Positions 43,697-51,312 of a stretch of 64,000 bases of DNA are shown here, piece by piece. The stretch covers positions 1 through 64,000 of the forward strand of contig NZ_DATAGQ010000167.1 of NCBI RefSeq assembly GCF_036263595.1, in the 5' to 3' direction. Position 1 is the stretch's first letter. Each line of letters opens with the position of its first letter. A program made the position numbers and the translations under genes. The notes beneath the pieces are model-generated. The model saw only the letters and a list, made by a program, of their open reading frames with translations. It was not told the origin of the DNA and made no database searches. Source of the DNA: Geminicoccus sp036263595 (GTDB lineage Bacteria; Pseudomonadota; Alphaproteobacteria; Geminicoccales; Geminicoccaceae).

Positions 43697-44818
43697 ATGC
43701 TCTCTGCCGATTCGACCGCCCCCGCCGGGATCCAGCACGATCCGTCCAATGCCGGACGGGACGGACCCGAAATGGCCGTAGCGGCGGCCAACCTCCGCTA
43801 CGTCACCGACGACATCCCGGGCATCACGCGGCGGCGGGCCGGCAAGGGCTTCGCCTATCGCGACCCGTCCGGTCGCCCGGTGAAGGATCCCGCGGTCCTC
43901 AAGTGGATCCGCTCCCTGGCGATCCCGCCCGCCTGGACCGATGTCTGGATCTCGCCCTTCCCCGACTCCCACCTCCTGGCGGTGGGCCGCGACCAGAAGG
44001 GCCGCAAGCAGTACCGCTACCATCCGGACTGGCGGGCGACCCAGGACACCCACAAGTTCGAGCGGATGCTGGCCTTCGGCCGGGCTCTGCCGGCCATCCG
44101 CCAGGCGGTCGAGGCGGACCTGCGCAAGCCGGGTCTCTCCAAGCGTCGCGTCCTGGCCCTGGTCGTGCGCCTCCTGGAGGTCACCCATATCCGCGTCGGC
44201 AACGAGGAATACGCCAAGACCAACAAGAGCTACGGCCTGACCACGCTCAAGGACCGCCACCTGAAGGTCGACGGGGCCACCATGCGCTTCCGATTCAAGG
44301 GCAAGAGCGGCAAGGAGCACCAGATCACGCTGAAGGACCGGCGCCTCGCCCGCCTGGTCGGCCAATGCCAGGACCTGCCCGGCCAGCAGCTCTTTCAGTA
44401 CATCGACGATGACGGCCATCGCGAGACGATCGATTCGGCCGACGTGAACGAGTACCTGCGCGAGATCTCCGGCGACCATTTCACCGCCAAGGACTTCCGC
44501 ACCTGGTCCGCCACCGTGCTCTGCGCCTGGTCGCTCCACGCCTTCCACGCCGCCGAGGAGGGCCATGCTCCCACCAAGAAGAACCTGAAGCAGGCCATCA
44601 CCGAGGTCGCCCGCTGCCTGGGCCACACGCCCACCATCTGCCGCAAGAGCTATGTCCACCCCCAGATCGTCGACGACTACCTGGCCGGCACCCTGCCGGA
44701 CGCGCTCAAGGTCGAGATCGACGGCGAGCTGTCGCCGGACCCGGCCAACCTGGAGCCCTACGAATCGGCTGTTCTGACCTATCTCGGCAGCCGGCTGCAG
44801 GCAGCCGAGGCCGGCTGA
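43697..44818 (+). CDS. DNA topoisomerase IB (poxvirus type)
   Basis: A 373-residue type IB topoisomerase. The N-terminal beta domain has RRRAGKGFAYRDPSGRPV and SLAIPPAWTDVWISP. The catalytic domain has VTHIRVGNEEYAKTNKSYG (Arg), FKGKSGKEH (Lys), DFRTWSATVL (Arg) and the nucleophile Y319 in CRKSYVHP. It relaxes supercoils through a 3'-phosphotyrosyl link without ATP; such enzymes are common in alphaproteobacteria. The start may be ATG 43697 or ATG 43772 (MAVAAANLRYV). The gene lies 36 bases before a cupin gene on the same strand. Confidence 0.9.
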   Translation: MLSADSTAPAGIQHDPSNAGRDGPEMAVAAANLRYVTDDIPGITRRRAGKGFAYRDPSGRPVKDPAVLKWIRSLAIPPAWTDVWISPFPDSHLLAVGRDQKGRKQYRYHPDWRATQDTHKFERMLAFGRALPAIRQAVEADLRKPGLSKRRVLALVVRLLEVTHIRVGNEEYAKTNKSYGLTTLKDRHLKVDGATMRFRFKGKSGKEHQITLKDRRLARLVGQCQDLPGQQLFQYIDDDGHRETIDSADVNEYLREISGDHFTAKDFRTWSATVLCAWSLHAFHAAEEGHAPTKKNLKQAITEVARCLGHTPTICRKSYVHPQIVDDYLAGTLPDALKVEIDGELSPDPANLEPYESAVLTYLGSRLQAAEAG

Positions 44819-44854
44819 ACGAGCCTGAGGCATTGCCCGATCAGGAGGTCCAAG

Positions 44855-45205
44855 ATGCAGGCGGTTCGACTGGGGAAGAAGCTGGCCACCTTCGACGAGC
44901 ACTGGTCGCCCAGGATCGTGAGCCAGTTCAACGGCCACGACGTCATGGTGGTGAAGGCCAGGGGCGAATTCGTCTGGCACGCCCACCCCGATACGGACGA
45001 CTTCTTCCTGGTCCTGAAGGGCAGGCTGACGATCCAGCTCCGCGATGGCCAGGTCGATCTGGGTCCGGGCGATCTCTATGTGGTGCCCAAGGGCGTCGAG
45101 CACCGGCCGGTCGCGGACGAGGAGGTGCACCTTCTTCTGATCGAGCCGAAAGGCACACCCAACACAGGCGACCAAGCGACCGCCGCCAAGAAGACCGCGA
45201 TCTGA
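44855..45205 (+). CDS. Cupin-domain protein
   Basis: A 116-residue small cupin. Motif 1 is EFVWHAHPDTDDFFLVLKG (His-x-His and a following acidic residue), and motif 2 is LGPGDLYVVPKGVEHRPVA (third His). The family includes mannose isomerase-like and other metal-binding cupins; the substrate is unknown. The ATG at 44855 follows AGGAGG. It may be co-transcribed with topoisomerase IB, and a hairpin ends the unit. Confidence 0.83.
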   Translation: MQAVRLGKKLATFDEHWSPRIVSQFNGHDVMVVKARGEFVWHAHPDTDDFFLVLKGRLTIQLRDGQVDLGPGDLYVVPKGVEHRPVADEEVHLLLIEPKGTPNTGDQATAAKKTAI

Positions 45206-45223
45206 ACTGGCCAAATGGTGGCA

Positions 45224-45248
45224 GCAGGCAGGCATTGCGCCTGCCTGC
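45224..45248. terminator. GC-rich hairpin between convergent genes
   Basis: GCAGGCAGGC (45224-45233) and GCCTGCCTGC (45239-45248) form a perfect 10-bp stem with loop ATTGC, between genes ending at 45205 (+) and 45286 (-). No T run, so efficiency is uncertain. Confidence 0.6.
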
Positions 45249-45285
45249 GCCTGCACCAACAGGACGGGAGGGCCTTGAAGCTGGC

Positions 45286-46260
45286 CTAGGCCAGTGCCGC
45301 CCTGATCCGGTCCAGCAGTGCTGTCCGCTCGGCCCGCGCCGCCAGCGCCTCCTCCATCCCGACCTCGATGAACTGCACCGGCTTGTGCGGCTGCAGTTGT
45401 GCTATCAGGTCCATGTCGGCGGAGATCACGGTGCCCAGCATGAAATAGCCGCCGCCCGACACGGCGTCCCGGTGCAGCACGATCGGCTCGGTGCCGCCCG
45501 GCACCTGGATCGAGCCGTAGGGATAGCAGGCATCCACGATGTTGGACGGATCGGAGCCTGCCCCGAACGGGGGCTCGCGCGGCACGAACTCGAGCGGCGT
45601 GCCGCCCTTGAACCGGTAGCCGATCCGGTCCGCCTCGGGCGCCACCTTCCAGGTGTCGGCGAAGAACTTCTGTCCGGCCGCCTCGGTGATCCGGTGCCAG
45701 TACAGGCCCGGCAGCATGCGCAGCCTGGCCGGCTCTGCATCCGTGCGGCGCAGTTCTGGCGACAGGCTGCGTCCCGCCGCGGTGCTGGACCCGGCGGATC
45801 CCGTCTGCACGACGTCACCCTCGGCAAGCTTGCGCCCCTCGAAGCCGCCCAGCGCCCCCAACGCATAGGTCGACCGGCTGCCCAGCACGACCGGCACGTC
45901 GATCCCGCCGGCGATCGCCAGATAGGCCCGCGCACCCTTGCGCAGATAGTCGAACGAGAGCGTCTGCCCGGCCTTTACCGTGAACGCCTTCCAGGTCGAT
46001 TGCGGCTCGCCGTCCACCTTGGGCGGCATCTCAGCACCGGTGATCGCCACCACCGCGTCGTCCCGGAACAGGAGCTCCGGCCCCATGAACACGAGCTCGA
46101 GCCCGGCCGCTCCAGCCTCGTTGCCGACCAGCAGGTTCGCCGCGATCAGCGCCGCCTGGTCCATGGCACCCGAGAGCGGGATGCCCAGGTGGTAGTAGCC
46201 CGGCCGGCCCAAATCCTGCACGGTCGTCGCCAGGCCGGGCTTCTTGACCTCAAGCGCCAT
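45286..46260 (-). CDS. pxpC: 5-oxoprolinase subunit C / KipA-type carboxyltransferase
   Basis: A 324-residue protein of the KipA/allophanate hydrolase subunit 2 family: LEVKKPGLATTVQDLGRPGYYHLGIPLSGAMD, YLAIAGGIDVP, LGSRSTYALGALGGFEGR, RMLPGLYWHRITE. It corresponds to half of the carboxyltransferase module of urea carboxylase and to PxpC of the bacterial 5-oxoprolinase PxpABC. The ATG at 46258-46260 overlaps the end of pxpB by 11 bases. It is the last gene of pxpA-accB-accC-pxpB-pxpC. In this setting it may act on a carboxylated lactam or amide. Confidence 0.88.
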   Translation of the reverse strand: MALEVKKPGLATTVQDLGRPGYYHLGIPLSGAMDQAALIAANLLVGNEAGAAGLELVFMGPELLFRDDAVVAITGAEMPPKVDGEPQSTWKAFTVKAGQTLSFDYLRKGARAYLAIAGGIDVPVVLGSRSTYALGALGGFEGRKLAEGDVVQTGSAGSSTAAGRSLSPELRRTDAEPARLRMLPGLYWHRITEAAGQKFFADTWKVAPEADRIGYRFKGGTPLEFVPREPPFGAGSDPSNIVDACYPYGSIQVPGGTEPIVLHRDAVSGGGYFMLGTVISADMDLIAQLQPHKPVQFIEVGMEEALAARAERTALLDRIRAALA

Positions 46261-47128
46261 GGAGCAAGCCCTCCAGCTTCTTGGTATAGGCCCCAGGGTC
46301 GGCCTTGAACTCGTCCAGCGCGAAGCGGGTATCCCGCATCGTCGGGGTGAACTGGTGGTTCGCGACCTGCTCGATCGCGGTGTCGTAGGCCGCACGGTCG
46401 ATCGGCTTGTACTTCACGATGTCGCCCGGCCGGAACAGCGCCATGAAGTCCCGAAGATACGGCGTTTCCTGCCTGGGATCGTAGATCGGCATCGGCGTGA
46501 TCCCGAACATCTGGTAGCCGCCGGCACCGCGCACCGAGTAGATCGCGCCGAAGCAGCCGCCATGGCCCACGGTCAGCTTGGGCGTATCCGTGCGCGGGCG
46601 CAGGTACTTTGGCGATTCGATCTGCTTCGCGCGCTCGACCATCTGGTAGAGGAACGGCAGCCCCGCGACGAAACCCACCATCGACACGAACCAGGGCGCG
46701 CCAGAGTGCGCCTGGATGAACTCGGCATTGGAGGCGTAGCCGTTGATCCTGGCGGTATAGGCGATGTCGGTGGAAGTCGGGTCCTGGTGCCGCTCGCGGA
46801 AACGCATCAGCGTCTCGTGCGTCCAGGGATCCTCGTAGAAGACCGGCACCTCGATGATCCGGGTGTCGATCGTCGAATCCGAGTGCTCGGCCTCGGATTC
46901 GAGCCTCTTCAGCTCGGCAAGGAGGTCGGCCGGCTTGATCACATCCGGATCGTACTTGATCTGGAACGAGGCATTGGCCGGGCAGATCTCGGTCACACCC
47001 TTGATCTGGCTTTCCCGCACCGCCGTCGTGATCGACAGGCTCTTGAAGAAGGCGTCGAGCGACATCGCCTCGTCGACCTCGACGAAGATGTGCTCGTCCC
47101 CGCCGAACGAATAACGCGCCTCCATCAT
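46250..47128 (-). CDS. pxpB: 5-oxoprolinase subunit B / KipI-type protein
   Basis: A 292-residue KipI/allophanate hydrolase subunit 1 protein: EARYSFGGDEHIFVEV at the start, IIEVPVFYED, GFVAGLPFLYQM, and SVRGAGGYQMFGITPMPIYDP. It pairs with PxpC to form the catalytic carboxyltransferase-like core. The N-terminus is longer than in plain PxpB (about 220 residues), as in urea carboxylase-type proteins. It overlaps accC by four bases upstream and pxpC downstream. Confidence 0.87.
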   Translation of the reverse strand: MMEARYSFGGDEHIFVEVDEAMSLDAFFKSLSITTAVRESQIKGVTEICPANASFQIKYDPDVIKPADLLAELKRLESEAEHSDSTIDTRIIEVPVFYEDPWTHETLMRFRERHQDPTSTDIAYTARINGYASNAEFIQAHSGAPWFVSMVGFVAGLPFLYQMVERAKQIESPKYLRPRTDTPKLTVGHGGCFGAIYSVRGAGGYQMFGITPMPIYDPRQETPYLRDFMALFRPGDIVKYKPIDRAAYDTAIEQVANHQFTPTMRDTRFALDEFKADPGAYTKKLEGLLHGA

Positions 47129-48510
47129 CGACCTCCGTTCATCGAATGCCCGAGCGTCGCCGCCCCCGTTTCGAGCCAGCGCTCGAGAAAGTTCGTGTCG
47201 AACCGCCCGGCCCGCACGTCCGAGTCCCGCACCAGCGCCTGGTGAAGCGCGCGGGTCGTCGGCACGCCCTGCACATCCAGGGCCGCCAGGGCATCTTCCA
47301 GCCGCGCCATCGCCTGCTCCCTGTCAGGGCCATGCACGATCAGCTTGCCAAGGAGCGAATCGTAGAAGGGCGGGACCATGTAGCCCTCGAACAGGTGGCT
47401 GTCGAAGCGCACTCCTTCGCCCGCCGGCACGGCGAGGCCGCTGATGACGCCGGGCCCCGGCATGAAGTTGCGCGCGGGGTCCTCGGCATTGATCCGGCAC
47501 TCGATCGCGTGGCCCTGCAGATGGACGTCGCTCTGCTGGATCGACAAGGGCTTGCCCCGCGCGATCTCGATCATCATCGCCACCAGGTCCAGGCCGGTCA
47601 CCATCTCGGTCACGGGGTGCTCGACCTGGATCCTTGTATTCATCTCGATGAAGTAGAAGGCCTGCCGCTGCTCGTCGTACAGGTACTCCAGCGTGCCCGC
47701 CCCACGGTAGCCGACATGCTCGGCCAGCCGCACGGCCGACATGCACAGTTCCTGACGCGTCGCGTCGTCCAGGGAGGGCGAGGGTGCCTCCTCCCAGACC
47801 TTCTGCCGCCGCCGCTGCAGCGAGCATTCCCGCTCGAAGGCGTGGATCGCGCGGCTGCCGTCGCCCAGGACCTGCACCTCGACATGGCGGGCACGCTCGA
47901 TGAACGCTTCGAGGTAGACGCCGCCGTCGCCGAACGCCGCCTTGGCCTCCCCCTGCGCGGTCGCCAGCTGCTGGGCAAGCTCCGCCTCGTCGCGCACGAT
48001 CCGGATGCCGCGCCCGCCGCCACCGGCCGAGGCCTTGATCAGCAGGGGATAGCCGATCGCCGTGGCCGCCGCCTGCGCCGCTTCCAGCCCCTCGACCCGG
48101 CCATCACTGCCGGGGACACAAGGGACGCCCGCCTTCATCGCTGCTTCGCGGGCCCTCACCTTGTCGCCCATGGTGGCGATCGTCTCAGGTCTCGGCCCGA
48201 CAAACACCATCCCGGCCTCTTCCACGGCCGAGGCGAACGCCGCGTTCTCCGCAAGGAAGCCGTAGCCCGGATGCACCGCGCCAGCGCCTTTGGCCTTGGC
48301 GGCCTCCAGGATGTTCGGGATCGACAGGTAGGACTTGGACGCCTGGGGCGGCCCGATCTCGACCGCCTCGTCCGCGAGCCGGACCGGCAGCGAGTCCGCG
48401 TCCGCCTTGCTGTAGGCCTGGATGACCTTGAGCCCGAGCCCCTTGGCCGCGCGGTTGATGCGAAGCGCGATCTCGCCGCGGTTGGCGATCAGGATGGAGT
48501 CGAAGCTCAT
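47125..48510 (-). CDS. Biotin carboxylase (AccC-like)
   Basis: A 461-residue ATP-grasp biotin carboxylase: SILIANRGEIALRINRAA, HPGYGFLAENAAFA, KASAGGGGRGIRIV (ATP loop), ECSLQRRRQKVWEEAPSP, EMNTRIQVEHPVTEMVTG (catalytic Glu/Arg). It carboxylates biotin on a carrier protein using bicarbonate and ATP. Lying between the carrier and pxpB in a tight operon, it is probably dedicated to this pathway and not to fatty-acid synthesis. Both ends overlap neighbouring genes by four bases. Confidence 0.9.
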   Translation of the reverse strand: MSFDSILIANRGEIALRINRAAKGLGLKVIQAYSKADADSLPVRLADEAVEIGPPQASKSYLSIPNILEAAKAKGAGAVHPGYGFLAENAAFASAVEEAGMVFVGPRPETIATMGDKVRAREAAMKAGVPCVPGSDGRVEGLEAAQAAATAIGYPLLIKASAGGGGRGIRIVRDEAELAQQLATAQGEAKAAFGDGGVYLEAFIERARHVEVQVLGDGSRAIHAFERECSLQRRRQKVWEEAPSPSLDDATRQELCMSAVRLAEHVGYRGAGTLEYLYDEQRQAFYFIEMNTRIQVEHPVTEMVTGLDLVAMMIEIARGKPLSIQQSDVHLQGHAIECRINAEDPARNFMPGPGVISGLAVPAGEGVRFDSHLFEGYMVPPFYDSLLGKLIVHGPDREQAMARLEDALAALDVQGVPTTRALHQALVRDSDVRAGRFDTNFLERWLETGAATLGHSMNGGR

Positions 48511-48740
48511 GCCAGGTCGACGAGCGGCTGGCCGGGCATGACCGCATCCTCGTCCTCGGCCAGGAATGCCGTGATCGTGCCGGCCACGTCGGACGTCACC
48601 TGGTTGAAGCTCTTCATCACCTCCACGATGCCCACCACGTCACCCACCGCGACGGTGTCGCCGACGTCCTTGAAGGGCGGCTGGTCGGGGGCGGGCTTGC
48701 GATAGAACGTGCCGGGCAACGGGGAGAGGATCTGCGCCAT
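48507..48740 (-). CDS. Biotin carboxyl carrier protein (short AccB-like)
   Basis: A 77-residue biotinyl-lipoyl domain protein. The biotin acceptor motif reads VGIVEVMKSFN, with EVMK in place of the usual EAMK. LPGTFYRKPAP and AFLAEDEDAVMPGQPLV complete the hammerhead fold. It lacks the N-terminal extension of fatty-acid AccB. Start and stop sit in a chain of overlaps with accC. It would carry carboxybiotin between AccC and the PxpB-PxpC-type transferase. Confidence 0.88.
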   Translation of the reverse strand: MAQILSPLPGTFYRKPAPDQPPFKDVGDTVAVGDVVGIVEVMKSFNQVTSDVAGTITAFLAEDEDAVMPGQPLVDLA

Positions 48741-48763
48741 GACGTGCTCTTTCCTGGATCTGT

Positions 48764-49549
48764 TCAGACGGAGGCCATGACCTCGGAGAACGGGACGACC
48801 TTGATCCCCACTTGCTCCAGGCCGGCACGGATCGCCTTGATGATGTCGAGCGAGCCGGGCGTGTCGGAATGGAAGCAGATCGATTCGAACGGGATCTCGA
48901 TGGTCTCGCCGTCCACCGTCTCGACCGTGCCTTCCTGGCAGGCCTTCACCACGCGCGCCGCCAGCGCTTCGGGATCCGGCCGGGTCACTTGGCGGGCGAA
49001 CACGATCCGCCCCGATTTGTCGTAGCCGCGGTCGGCGTAGAACTCGCGGACATAAGGCTGGCCCTTCTCGTTCGCGATCCGGCAGGTGACCGCCGCATGC
49101 ATGCCGAGTGCCGGCAGGTCCGGCTCATATGTGCGCAGCAGCTCGATGAACGCCTCCGACAGCGCCTCGTCGACCGCGGCATCCACGGCCAGCGCGCCAT
49201 GCAGCTTCACGTGCCGGACCGGCACGCCATAGCGCCGCCCGAACTCGCGCACCGCACCCATCTGGTAGACGACGTCATTCATCAGCTCGGCCGGCGGCGC
49301 CTTGATCGTGCGCCGGCCGAAGCCCTGCAGGTCCCCATAGCCGGGATGGGAGCCCAGGCCCACGCCATGCTGCCTGGCAAGTTGCACCGAGCGGTCGATG
49401 TGGTTGGGGTCGCCGGCATGGAAGCCGGCCGCGACGTTGGCGCTGGTGATGAGCGGGAACAGGTCGGCATCGTCGACCCCGCCGAGCCGCCAGGGCCCGA
49501 ACGCCTCGCCCATGTCGCAATTGATGTCGATCAGTCTGCGATAGGTCAT
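48764..49549 (-). CDS. pxpA: 5-oxoprolinase subunit A, LamB/YcsF family
   Basis: A 261-residue LamB/YcsF protein: MTYRRLIDINCDMGEAFG, ITSANVAAGFHAGDPNHI, GSHPGYGDLQGFGRR, HVKLHGALAVDA, SICFHSDTPGSLDI. PxpA binds the lactam and acts with PxpBC in ATP-dependent opening of 5-oxoproline. The ATG at 49547-49549 follows a run of six Gs; the open frame reaches 49684 without homology. It is the first gene of the operon. A TGTGATCAC palindrome lies 110 bases upstream. Confidence 0.9.
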   Translation of the reverse strand: MTYRRLIDINCDMGEAFGPWRLGGVDDADLFPLITSANVAAGFHAGDPNHIDRSVQLARQHGVGLGSHPGYGDLQGFGRRTIKAPPAELMNDVVYQMGAVREFGRRYGVPVRHVKLHGALAVDAAVDEALSEAFIELLRTYEPDLPALGMHAAVTCRIANEKGQPYVREFYADRGYDKSGRIVFARQVTRPDPEALAARVVKACQEGTVETVDGETIEIPFESICFHSDTPGSLDIIKAIRAGLEQVGIKVVPFSEVMASV

Positions 49550-49974
49550 GGCGCCCCCCATGCACGGCCCGTGCCGGACAGGCCTTCTCCCGCCGAAATG
49601 ATCCCGCCGGCGCGCCGGACGCAAGCATCTGCATCTGGTTCCGCGCGGGCTGCCGAACCTGTGATCACGATGCGCATCGGTCAAGCATGGTCAAGACGAA
49701 GGTAAAACGTCGCTTCATCGGCGGATCGATGGGGACGGCCGAAGTGCAGTCCGGCCTGGCCCTGGTGCCCGCCGGCGCCTTTGCGCTTGGGGCCGCACCC
49801 GAGGCGCTCCGGATCGCGCCCGGCGCAGCCAGGAGCAGGATGGCCGTCGAGCGTCGCCTGAACCTGCTGGCGACCGTCCTGTCCCACCTCCCGCACGCGC
49901 TGTCCTCGGTCGTCTGATCGACGCCCGCCGGAAGAAGGCCGCTGCGCCAGCCCCTGGCGGCCCCAGCCTCCTTC
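49550..49974. other. Intergenic region with the pxp promoter
   Basis: About 425 bases between pxpA (leftward) and the HAD gene (rightward). The palindromes at 49660-49678 are the only clear signal. An open frame of 76 codons from 49687 (MVKTKVKRRFIGG) has no recognisable family and I do not count it as a gene. Confidence 0.45.
49660..49669. promoter_or_regulatory. Shared operator candidate TGTGATCACG upstream of pxpA
   Basis: TGTGATCACG, followed directly by a second palindrome (CGATGCGCATCG, 49667-49678). The block starting CTGTGATCACG, then 3 bases, then CGCATCG recurs upstream of hyuA at 51208. The core recurs between livG and the binding-protein gene at 60997. A GntR- or CRP-like dimer could bind it. 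Confidence 0.55.
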
Positions 49975-50685
49975 GTGCAGGTTCCGGTTGCCCCTGATGC
50001 CCGGAGCCGTTCCTTGACCCTGCGCCCGCTGTTTCCCGATCGTGCCTTCGCCGCCTTCCTGTTCGACATGGACGGCACCATCCTGAGTTCGATTGCCGCT
50101 GCCGAGCGGGTCTGGAGCCGGTGGGCGCGCCGGCACGGGCTGGACGTCGAGGCCTTCTTGCCGACCATGCACGGCAAGCGCGGGGTCGACACGATCAGCC
50201 AGCTGAACCTCCCGGGCATCGACGTTCAGGCCGAGGCCGACTGGGTCACCCAGGCCGAGATCGAGGACGTCGCCGGCATCCGTCCGATCGCCCATGCGGC
50301 GGCATTCCTGGCGTCCCTCCCGCCCGAGCGCTGGACGATCGTCACCTCCTCCCCCCTGCCGCTCGCAAAGCGCCGGCTCGAAGTGGCCGGCCTGCCCATT
50401 CCGTCACGAATCGTGACCGCCGAGGATATTACCCGTGGCAAGCCTGCCCCCGACGGGTTCCTGCTCGCTGCCGAGCGTCTTGGGTTTGCCCCCAGAGAAT
50501 GCTTGGTCTTCGAGGACGCCCCGGCCGGCATCGCCGCCGGCGAGGCTGCTGGGGCGAACGTGGTCGTCATCACCGCGACCCACACCCACCCGATCGACAC
50601 GCGCCACTCGACGGTCCCGAGCTTCGAAGGGCTGAGCGTGCAGGTGAATGCCTCCGGGCTGCTGGAATTGCTCACCGCCGGGTAA
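49975..50685 (+). CDS. HAD-family phosphatase (beta-phosphoglucomutase-like subgroup)
   Basis: A 236-residue HAD hydrolase. Motif I is FLFDMDGTILSS with both nucleophile and acid Asp, motif II lies in WTIVTSSPLP, the Lys in DITRGKPAPDGF, and motif IV is CLVFEDAPAG. The cap segment between 95 and 150 is short and helical, as in sugar-phosphate phosphatases. It dephosphorylates a small sugar phosphate or polyol phosphate. The start may be GTG 49975 or TTG 50014; the core begins near residue 28. It is single and faces away from pxpA. Confidence 0.83.
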   Translation: MQVPVAPDARSRSLTLRPLFPDRAFAAFLFDMDGTILSSIAAAERVWSRWARRHGLDVEAFLPTMHGKRGVDTISQLNLPGIDVQAEADWVTQAEIEDVAGIRPIAHAAAFLASLPPERWTIVTSSPLPLAKRRLEVAGLPIPSRIVTAEDITRGKPAPDGFLLAAERLGFAPRECLVFEDAPAGIAAGEAAGANVVVITATHTHPIDTRHSTVPSFEGLSVQVNASGLLELLTAG

Positions 50686-50799
50686 AGGGCGCAGTCAGGC
50701 TGGCAGGTGCAAGCGCGTGGCAGCGATGGAAGGATCGATCCAGCCGAGGAGGTCCCGCCTGCCATGAGTCCACCGTCGGTCCGGTCGGTGAACAGGCGT

Positions 50800-50945
50800 C
50801 CCGCGGCAGCACTGATCCCGTCTGCAACTGCCTGGCGAAACAGGCTGCTCCACCTGGCGTCACCTGCGGGCGGGAACAGCTTTCCGCCGGCCAGATGGTC
50901 GAGGTAATCGCAGATCACCGTGGACTCGAGCCAGGGCGCCCAAGG
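50800..50945 (-). pseudogene. Glutathione S-transferase remnant
   Basis: The minus strand reads LESTVICDYLDHLAGG, KLFPPAGDARWSSLFRQ and then AVADGISAAA, the conserved helix region of glutathione S-transferases just after the thioredoxin fold. Neither the thioredoxin fold before it nor the helical domain after it is recognisable in any frame. It is a decayed fragment of about 45 codons. Confidence 0.5.
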
Positions 50946-51208
50946 AGGCTGGCATCACAGCATCCCGGCGACGGCGCCCTTTCATCCAGGGACAGCATGC
51001 CCGCAGCGTCGGTACAACCGGCTGCGCTTAGGTGATCACCGATCCATGCCGAGTAGGGCCTTTGTCTCGCCCGCAGCATCCTCAGGCGGTTCCCGGGGAT
51101 GAAGCTCCACCTCTCCATGAGGTCGGTGTAACGGCCACCATCCTGTCCCGCACGGCCACCCGGACCCTGTCCATCACGCTGCACAGCCTTTAGGCATCCT
51201 GTTCAAGC

Positions 51209-51218
51209 TGTGATCACG
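51209..51218. promoter_or_regulatory. Shared operator candidate TGTGATCACG upstream of hyuA
   Basis: TGTGATCACG lies 95 bases before the hyuA start. The following bases repeat the block near pxpA: CTGTGATCACG, 3 bases, CGCATCG, one base, TC, one base, AGC. In total 23 of 28 positions match the copy at 49659. Confidence 0.55.
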
Positions 51219-51312
51219 CCACGCATCGTTCTAGCTTGGCCCCGCCGCCATCGACGGTGGCACGATGATTGCCGCCTTCGGTGTGCCGCCAAGTGGGAGG
51301 GATTTGGACACG

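Larger units (their letters stand above)
50686..51312. other. Gene-poor region with a transferase remnant and the hyu promoter
   Basis: About 630 bases between the HAD gene and hyuA. They hold a glutathione S-transferase remnant on the minus strand (near 50800-50945) and the palindrome at 51209. No intact gene is supported. Confidence 0.5.

Noticed and set aside
47125..48740. The biotin carboxylase and carrier as the housekeeping acetyl-CoA carboxylase subunits
   Set aside because: The carrier is only 77 residues with EVMK, and both genes overlap pxp genes in one operon, so a dedicated role is more likely.
49687..49917. A 76-codon open frame starting MVKTKVKRRF
   Set aside because: No ribosome site or family match; it overlaps the conserved promoter block and is probably chance.
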